Positions 32,299 to 39,092 of a DNA stretch of 39,092 nucleotides are shown piece by piece. The stretch lies in assembly GCA_003141195.1 (NCBI GenBank), contig PLLC01000080.1:21624-60715 (forward strand), in the 5' to 3' direction. Position numbers and translations under genes: made by a program. A model generated the notes under the pieces. It was not told where the DNA came from. It was given only the letters and a program-made list of their open reading frames with translations, and made no database searches. Positions within the stretch are counted from its first letter, which is position 1, and each line of letters opens with the position of its first letter. Source of the DNA: Syntrophaceae bacterium (GTDB lineage: Bacteria > Desulfobacterota > Syntrophia > Syntrophales > UBA5619).

Positions 32299-33705
32299 AT
32301 GAAGATGCAATGGCCGCCTGTATACAATCCATCCTATTTTCCGGCGCCGGACGAGCCTTACTGGAACAGGACCCTGGAAACGATGGATCCCGGCGAAAGA
32401 GAGCAGCGGGTCATCCTGCCCAAACTCCAGGCGCAACTGACTTATGCCTACGAGAACTCGCCCTTTTACCGAAAAAAATGGGACGAGGCCGGGATCAAAC
32501 CCCAGGATATCCGGTCTCTGAAGGACTTCGAGAAGATGCCCTGCGTCACGAAGGAGGAGATCCGCCGGGATCAGGTGGAATATCCGCCTTTCGGCAGCAA
32601 TCTGTGCGTGCCTCCCCGTGAACTGGCCCGTGTCCAGGGAACTTCGGGGACGACGGGAAAACCGACCGCGTTCGGGATCAGCCGGGGAGACATGGCCCGC
32701 ATCGCGGAGGCGCACGCCCGGATCATGTGGGGTTTCGGAGTCCGGCAGGACGACATCGTTTTCATCGGCTCCTTTTTCAGCCTCTACTGGGGAAGCTGGG
32801 GGGCCCTCCTGGGGACGGAGCGTCTCGGCGCCGCCGCCTTTCCCTTCGGTGCAGGCGTCCCGGGCCAATCAGAAAGGGGCCTCGAGTGGATGAAGGAGGT
32901 AAAGCCGACCGTTTTCTATGGAACGCCCTCCTACAGTCTCTATCTGGCGGAAAAGGCCCGGGCGATGGGAATAGACCCGAGGAAGGATTTCAATTTCCGC
33001 ATTCTCTTCTTTTCCGGTGAACCCGGCGCCGGGGTTCCTTCGACGAAAAAAAGGATCGAGGAGACCTACGGGGGCATCTGCATCGACAGCGGGTCCACCG
33101 CCGAAATGGCCCCCTGGATGGCCGACAGCGAATGCGCCCATCGCAAGGGAATGCATTTCTGGCAGGATATCGTTTACGCGGAGCTGGTCGACCGCGAGAC
33201 CCACAGGAGGGTGCCCTACGGCCAGGAAGGGGTCACCGTCTATACCCATCTCGAGAGGAACTCGCAACCGATGATCCGCTTCTGGGCCGGGGATATTGCT
33301 CTCTGGGTGAATGATCCCTGTCCCTGCGGCCGCACTTACCCCCGCCTGCCGAAGGGAATCTACGGGCGGGCGGATGACATGTTCGTGATCCGCGGCGAGA
33401 ACGTCTATCCGAGCGCCATAGAAAACGTGATCCGCGGCATCGAGGGGATGGGTGACGAGTTTAGGATTGTCATCACCCGGGAAAAGACCATGGACGAGAT
33501 GACCGTCCAGGCGGAGCGCTCACCCCAGGCCGATCCGGCAATCATGCCCGCGCTGAAGTCCAGGCTCGCGGGGGAACTGAAATCGCGCGGCCTTCGGGCC
33601 GTCGTGCAACTGATGGAACCGGGAACGCTGGAAAGAACGGAATTCAAGGCAAAAAGGGTGATCGACCAGCGACGTATCCATGACGAGATCACCGGTCGGA
33701 AATAG
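32299..33705 (+). CDS. PaaK-like AMP-forming acyl-CoA ligase
   Basis: A 468-residue adenylate-forming enzyme of the phenylacetate-CoA ligase type. The phosphate loop is GTSGTTGKPT at 114-123; GSTAEM at 265-270 is the ATP-binding region; the ribose-binding aspartate is in FWAGD (331); CPCGR (341-345) and YGRADDMFVIRGENVYPSAIE (the hinge to the C-terminal domain) follow. It activates a carboxylic acid to its CoA ester in two steps through an acyl-AMP. It starts 46 bases after the small mutase subunit and is followed by a strong terminator. The ligase-plus-split-mutase set resembles the 2-hydroxyisobutyrate degradation operon. The substrate is probably the acid whose CoA ester the mutase rearranges. 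Confidence 0.85.
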   Translation: MKMQWPPVYNPSYFPAPDEPYWNRTLETMDPGEREQRVILPKLQAQLTYAYENSPFYRKKWDEAGIKPQDIRSLKDFEKMPCVTKEEIRRDQVEYPPFGSNLCVPPRELARVQGTSGTTGKPTAFGISRGDMARIAEAHARIMWGFGVRQDDIVFIGSFFSLYWGSWGALLGTERLGAAAFPFGAGVPGQSERGLEWMKEVKPTVFYGTPSYSLYLAEKARAMGIDPRKDFNFRILFFSGEPGAGVPSTKKRIEETYGGICIDSGSTAEMAPWMADSECAHRKGMHFWQDIVYAELVDRETHRRVPYGQEGVTVYTHLERNSQPMIRFWAGDIALWVNDPCPCGRTYPRLPKGIYGRADDMFVIRGENVYPSAIENVIRGIEGMGDEFRIVITREKTMDEMTVQAERSPQADPAIMPALKSRLAGELKSRGLRAVVQLMEPGTLERTEFKAKRVIDQRRIHDEITGRK

Positions 33706-33723
33706 TTCCCCCCTTTCCCGACC

Positions 33724-33767
33724 AAACCCGCCGCCGGGTTCTGTTTTGACCCGGTGGCGGGTTTCTT
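33724..33767 (+). terminator. Rho-independent terminator after the ligase gene
   Basis: AAACCCGCCGCCGGGT pairs with ACCCGGTGGCGGGTTT (one G-U wobble) around a nine-base loop, followed by TTTCTT. It marks the end of the mutase-ligase transcript and separates the M24 gene, at least in part. Confidence 0.85.
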
Positions 33768-33831
33768 CCGAAGCTAGTCTTGCATCTATGGTCGAGCGGC
33801 CAACTAAAAAAGGAGATTCCTCACCAACCCC

Positions 33832-35004
33832 ATGATCCAGCGAATCAGAACCCTCCAGGATCTTCTCGTCAAATCGGGCATGGCCGCCGCCGTGGTCTGG
33901 TATTCCCGGGACCTCCTTTACTACACCGGCACATGCCAACCTTCCTGGCTCGTCATTCTGCCAGACACTTACCGGCTCTTCGTCCGCAGTGGTTATGCGG
34001 AGGCAAAAAGGCAGGTCACCATCGGTGCCGATCATCTGGAGGAAGAGCGGGACGCGGAGCGGCTTGTCCTATACCTGTGTGACCATGGGGTAGCCAAGGG
34101 CTCCATCATCGGCATGGAACTGGATGTCCTTCCCGTAAATACCTGGCGGCAGTGGTGCAACCGGATACCGGACTGGAACCTGGCGGATGTGACCCCGCTG
34201 ATCCTCGAGCAGCGTCAGATCAAGGACGGCTCAGAAATCGAGAGCATCCGGCGGGCCTGCCGTGTCATGGACCTGGGACACGACCGTATCCGGGCCACGC
34301 TGAAGGCCGGAATGACGGAGCTTGAGGTGGCTGCTGCCATAGAGGATGTACACCGCCGAGAGGGGCACGCGGGAATCTATTTCATGCGTCATCCCGACTT
34401 TTTCATGGCCCGCGGTCTGTGCGCCTCCGGACCGAATCTGATGCGCCTCTCGGGTCCCGCTTTTTCCCTGTCGGGCGTGGGGCTGGACGCCGCCGTACCC
34501 GCGGGGCCGTCCCTCCGGGTGATCCGTCCGGGAGATTCCGTTCTCATCGACATTCCCGTCCTCGTCGGGGGATACCATGTGGACATGGCCCGGACCTATA
34601 CGGCGGGTGCCGCCGACCGGCGCAGGCGGGACCTGCACGGAAAATTAGAACAGCTCTTTGCATTCGCGGCATATATTCTGCGGCCGGGCATGACCTGGGG
34701 TCAGGGATACCAGGCGGTGGAGGAGCAGGCGGACCTGTTGGGCATCGGGAACTTTTTCCAGCGGATGGTCAGCGGCGGGAAGCTCCATTATATCGGACAT
34801 GGCGTGGGTATGGAAATCAACGAGCCCCCCTTGGTGACGGCACGGAACGGGGACCCCATCCTTGCCGGAACGGTTCTTGCCCTGGAGATGCACCTCCTTC
34901 AGGAGAACGCCTTCGCTTTGAAGATGGAGGATATGCTCCTCATCGGCGAAGAGGAAAATGCGTTTATGACCCGGACTCCGCGGACCCTCCTGGAGGTCCT
35001 CTAA
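33832..35004 (+). CDS. M24-family metallohydrolase (Xaa-Pro peptidase/creatinase-like)
   Basis: A 390-residue pita-bread-fold protein. The N-terminal creatinase domain covers about 1-130; the catalytic domain has all five dinuclear metal ligands: Asp240 (LIDIPV), Asp251 (VDMARTY), His323 (IGHGVGMEINEPP), Glu352 (ALEMHLL) and Glu366 (KMEDMLL). Members cut Xaa-Pro peptides or hydrolyse C-N bonds of small molecules such as creatine or DMSP-like compounds, so the substrate is open. The nearest AAGGAG is about 16 bases before the ATG, an unusually long spacing. It lies after the terminator of the mutase-ligase operon but in the same direction; a functional link to the mutase pathway, for example releasing its acid from a conjugate, is speculation. 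Confidence 0.8.
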   Translation: MIQRIRTLQDLLVKSGMAAAVVWYSRDLLYYTGTCQPSWLVILPDTYRLFVRSGYAEAKRQVTIGADHLEEERDAERLVLYLCDHGVAKGSIIGMELDVLPVNTWRQWCNRIPDWNLADVTPLILEQRQIKDGSEIESIRRACRVMDLGHDRIRATLKAGMTELEVAAAIEDVHRREGHAGIYFMRHPDFFMARGLCASGPNLMRLSGPAFSLSGVGLDAAVPAGPSLRVIRPGDSVLIDIPVLVGGYHVDMARTYTAGAADRRRRDLHGKLEQLFAFAAYILRPGMTWGQGYQAVEEQADLLGIGNFFQRMVSGGKLHYIGHGVGMEINEPPLVTARNGDPILAGTVLALEMHLLQENAFALKMEDMLLIGEEENAFMTRTPRTLLEVL

Positions 35005-35072
35005 CTCTGCAGATGAACCGGGGGCTTTGGGCCGGCCCTCCGGGAAAATCGCTCCATTGCCGAATCCATTTT

Positions 35073-35199
35073 GACGGCTTCGTAAAAAGTCCATATGCTG
35101 CGTTGCGCTTCATCCCTCGTCGTTGCGGCGTACACCAAATGTATGCCTCACTCCTCTGGATTCGCGCGCCTTGCCTCTGAAGCTTTTTAAAGAAGTCGC
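35073..35199. repeat. MITE-like repeat, copy 1
   Basis: About 125 bases, closely matching 38499-38624: starts GACGGCTTCGTAAAAAGTCC, shares the internal blocks GCTGCGTTGCGCTTCATCC and GATTCGCGCGCCTTGCCT, and ends near GAAGTCGCC. The gap 35005-35404 otherwise contains the promoter below and nothing else evident. Confidence 0.8.
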
Positions 35200-35265
35200 C
35201 CCAGAATCGCGGCTTTTACGACTGATTACGAGAAAGTCACTTTTCATGATTCATTTTCCGTACGG

Positions 35266-35294
35266 TTGACAAAAACGGCTTCTTGCGTCATAGT
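35266..35294 (+). promoter_or_regulatory. Predicted promoter of the deaminase gene
   Basis: TTGACA (35266-35271), 17-base spacer, CATAGT (35289-35294); about 110 bases upstream of the deaminase start. Confidence 0.55.
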
Positions 35295-35404
35295 GCGACC
35301 CGACCGTGATCGGCGTTCGCATTCGTCACGGTTGGCCATGCTTGGCGGCCAAGCGGACAGTCCGTATCCACATTGCATTTTATCCGACAGGAAGGAGGAG
35401 ATGG

Positions 35405-35881
35405 ATGAGACTCTCATGGGATGATTACTTTCTCAAGATGGCCGAAACCGCATGCCTCCGCTCGACCTGCCTGCGGGCCCGGTTCGGGGCCGTCCTCGTC
35501 AGGAACCACACGCTCATCAGCACGGGTTACAACGGCGCCGCTTCGGGCGTCCGGAGCTGTCTGGAGCGGGGGGAGTGCGTCCGGGACCGCCTCCATATCC
35601 CCAGCGGCGAAAAATACGAAATCTGCCACTCCGTCCATGCGGAGGCCAATGCGATCATCCGCGCCAGCTTCGATTTGATGGACGACGCCACGCTCTACAT
35701 CTTCGGTCTCCAGCAGGAAAAGCCCCGCAGCGGGATGCCCTGTTTCATGTGCTGGCGGATGATCTTCAATGCCGGGATCGGCAAGGTGATTTTTCTCGAT
35801 GACGAGGGGCAGAAAAAAATCGTGAACGTCAAGGTCGTCGACCGAGGCCGTATCCTCTCTTATTCCGCTCCGGAGACCTGA
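35405..35881 (+). CDS. dCMP deaminase-family (ComEB-like) zinc deaminase
   Basis: A 158-residue protein. The start [31 protein letters not shown] is typical of the deoxycytidylate deaminase family. The zinc site is HAE (SVHAEANAI) and PCxxC (MPCFMC); the glutamate of HAE is the proton shuttle. Extra cysteines in the insert [11 protein letters not shown] may hold a second structural zinc, as in some dCMP deaminases. It would convert dCMP to dUMP for dTTP synthesis. The HAE-PCxxC spacing is longer than usual because of LQQEKPRSG, so another nucleotide substrate is possible. ATG at 35405 has GGAGGAG just upstream. Confidence 0.82.
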   Translation: MRLSWDDYFLKMAETACLRSTCLRARFGAVLVRNHTLISTGYNGAASGVRSCLERGECVRDRLHIPSGEKYEICHSVHAEANAIIRASFDLMDDATLYIFGLQQEKPRSGMPCFMCWRMIFNAGIGKVIFLDDEGQKKIVNVKVVDRGRILSYSAPET

Positions 35882-35960
35882 TCGCCGTCTTTTTCGATTT
35901 TTTACACATATTCGCAGTGATTCAGTTCCAGAAAATGCAGGATGGAAGAAGGAGTTTCCC

Positions 35961-37451
<1,491 letters not shown>

Positions 37452-37513
37452 GGGCATCATTTCAGAATGGCGCCGCTGCGCGGCGCACCGCCCGAAAGAA
37501 TGGAGGAAGGACC

Positions 37514-38362
37514 ATGAAACATGAGGACGGGTTTTTCAAGGGCATCCGGGACAACCAGATCTATTACCAGCACTGGCTTCCGGAAGGCGAAGCGAAGGCT
37601 GTGATCCTCGTCGTTCACGGCCTCGCGGAACACAGCGGGCGATACATGAACCTCGTCCATCATTTCCTCCCGCTGGGCTACGCCGTGTACGCAATCGACC
37701 ACCTCGGACACGGCCGGTCCGAAGGCGCGCGGGTGTATGTGGAACGCTTCACGGATTATACGGATACGCTCGCGGCGTTCCGGGAGATGATCCGCAACCG
37801 GCAGAAAGACAAACCGGTTTTTCTGGTCGGCCACAGCATGGGAGGCCTGATCGGCGCCCTGTATCTGCTCGAACACCAAGGGGAACTGGCCGGTGCGGTC
37901 CTTTCCGGTCCGGCCGTGAAGATCCCCGACAACATCCCGGCGGTCACTATTTTCGCGGGGAAGGTCCTTTCGGTCCTTGCGCCGAGACTCGGGTTGATCG
38001 CGCCGCCGGAGGCGTCGGGCGTGAGCCGGGATCCCGCGGTGGTCCGGGCCTATGAGACCGATCCCTTGGTCTATCGCGGAAAGATGACGCCGCGCCTGGG
38101 TTCGGAAATGCTCAAGGCCATGCGGCGCGTCGCCGACGAGGCGTCCCGGATCACCCTTCCGCTCCTGATCCTGCAGGGAAGTGCAGACCGCTTGGTCTCT
38201 CCGTCCGGCGCGCAGATGCTCCACGATCGGGTCGCCTCCCCCGACAAGCGGATCATCCTCTACGAGGGCCTTTACCACGAGGTGTTCAACGAACCGGAAC
38301 ACGATCGGGTCCTCAAAGACGTTGAAACATGGCTGGAGGCCCATCTCGCACGAGATCCGTAG
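37514..38362 (+). CDS. Monoacylglycerol lipase-like alpha/beta hydrolase
   Basis: A 282-residue alpha/beta hydrolase. VVHGLAEHSGRY is the oxyanion-hole region characteristic of the monoglyceride lipase/lysophospholipase family, the nucleophile elbow is GHSMGG, and the acid and histidine are in GSADRLV and YHEVFNE. No signal peptide is seen, so it acts inside the cell or at the membrane. It should release glycerol and a fatty acid from monoacylglycerols; its neighbour GlpK would then phosphorylate the glycerol. ATG at 37514 has GGAGGAAGG upstream; the frame extends back into glpK but has no site there. Confidence 0.88.
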   Translation: MKHEDGFFKGIRDNQIYYQHWLPEGEAKAVILVVHGLAEHSGRYMNLVHHFLPLGYAVYAIDHLGHGRSEGARVYVERFTDYTDTLAAFREMIRNRQKDKPVFLVGHSMGGLIGALYLLEHQGELAGAVLSGPAVKIPDNIPAVTIFAGKVLSVLAPRLGLIAPPEASGVSRDPAVVRAYETDPLVYRGKMTPRLGSEMLKAMRRVADEASRITLPLLILQGSADRLVSPSGAQMLHDRVASPDKRIILYEGLYHEVFNEPEHDRVLKDVETWLEAHLARDP

Positions 38363-38498
38363 CTTCAGCCGGAGAAACCGGCGCCGGAACGTTCATGACG
38401 ACGGGCGCCGCTGCTCATCAACACCTCCCCGTGCTCCGATTGTCGACGAACAGGCCCCGACCCGCTGAACGGTTTCGGCGTCGGCAAAATCCATGCTT

Positions 38499-38624
38499 GA
38501 CGGCCTCGTAATAAGTCCGGATGCTGCGTTGCGCTTCATCCTTCGTCATTGCGGCGCACGCCACATGTACGCCTCATTCCTCAGGATTCGCGCGCCTTGC
38601 CTGCGGACTCTTTACGAAGCCGTC
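38499..38624. repeat. MITE-like repeat, copy 2, with terminal inverted repeats
   Basis: It starts GACGGCCTCGTAATAAGTCC and ends with a near-perfect inverted copy (GGACTCTTTACGAAGCCGTCC-like, shown in two parts: GGACTCTTTACG, AAGCCGTCC). It closely matches 35073-35199. A further arm, TTTTTACGAGATCGTC, follows at about 38648-38663. The gap 38363-38687 contains only this. Confidence 0.8.
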
Positions 38625-38687
38625 CCATTTTTTCGACTTTTAAAACTTTTTACGAGATCGTCATGCTTTTAACATCGCCGCGCCGGT

Positions 38688-39085
38688 TCAGATTACGAAG
38701 AGACTCTTCGTGGAGAAGTTGGGATCGCTCGTCACGTTGACCCCCAGCCGCCGCAGGCCCGCGCCTCGTCGCCCGGCGTGGGGATGTGGGTCATGTGGAT
38801 CTCGCAGCCCCAGAGATCCTTGAGCTTTTCCATGGCAAGCTGCGCAGTCGGGTTCGTCGCGGCTCTGATGGAAAGGGCAATCAGGGCCTCCTCGACGTCA
38901 AGACTGATGGTCTTTTCATTGAGGATCTCCGTCTTCAGGGCGGAGATGGAGTCGGTGATGCTGGGAGGGAGGAGCTTGATCTTCTCCGGAATCTCTGCCA
39001 GCGCCTTGACGGCATGGCGAATTGCCTCAAATAAAATGTTACCGAAGGAGTGACTACAAAGGGAATCCTGCTTGCAGCAAGGCAA
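38688..39085 (-). pseudogene. Broken DUF1846 gene (C-terminal part)
   Basis: The frame reads KALAEIPEKIKLLPPSI, SLDVEEALIALSIRAATNPTAQ and AMEKLKDLWGCEIHMTHIP, matching the C-terminal region of DUF1846 (UPF0371) proteins. The end is in another frame, LRRLGVNVTSDPNFSTKSLF, so one base is missing near 38770. An in-frame TGA at about 39089-39091, and a poorly matching stretch just before it, suggest the N-terminal part is cut off or further shifted. The family is about 500 residues. The shift could be a sequencing error, but the upstream stop makes decay more likely. The rest lies outside the window. Confidence 0.65.
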
Positions 39086-39092
39086 GATTCAT

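Overview
The window looks like a GC-rich chromosomal segment of an anaerobic bacterium of the former Deltaproteobacteria, most like Syntrophales or related syntrophic and sulfate-reducing lineages. This rests on three things. The gene order miaB-DUF151-xerC-hslVU-argBDFGH-lysA-dapA-dapB recalls the Geobacter/Syntrophus type. A superoxide-reductase-like protein and a B12-dependent acyl-CoA mutase are present. A short palindrome (GGGGACAGATTT, central C, then its reverse complement) recurs between and inside genes. No 16S rRNA is present, so the assignment is inference.

Layout. 0.3-6.7 kb is an accessory region, mostly on the minus strand: a Tat-exported superoxide-reductase-like protein plus a cytochrome P460, an EmrAB-type efflux pair, a SAM O-methyltransferase, and several decayed fragments. 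6.8-11.5 kb holds a glycosyltransferase overlapping miaA, a cold-shock protein, a decayed oligopeptide ABC ATPase and leucyl aminopeptidase. 11.8-27.9 kb is one long minus-strand housekeeping block. It reads miaB, a DUF151 nuclease-like gene, xerC, hslV, hslU, argB, argD, argF, argG, argH, a lipoprotein, lysA, dapA, dapB, folK, a YHS-like membrane protein and pgsA, followed by tRNA-Gly and tRNA-Cys with their own promoter and terminator. Many of its genes overlap or lie within 25 bases of each other.

28.0-35.0 kb is the most interesting part. A FadR-type (GntR/FCD) regulator and an SDR dehydrogenase on the minus strand diverge from a plus-strand set: B12-dependent acyl-CoA mutase large subunit, cobalamin-binding small subunit, PaaK-like acyl-CoA ligase and, after a terminator, an M24-family metallohydrolase. 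The pieces make a plausible route: activate an acid to its CoA ester, rearrange its carbon skeleton, oxidise the product. The layout resembles the 2-hydroxyisobutyryl-CoA mutase system. However, the mutase active site differs from the known classes: Leu replaces Tyr89, Leu sits at the specificity position before the FD motif, and Asn replaces the catalytic His244 (P. shermanii MCM numbering). Two operator-like palindromes lie in the divergent intergenic region.

35.0-39.1 kb holds a dCMP-deaminase-like gene, a glycerol kinase plus monoacylglycerol-lipase-like pair (monoglyceride to glycerol 3-phosphate), two copies of a roughly 125-base MITE-like repeat, and a broken DUF1846 gene at the right edge.
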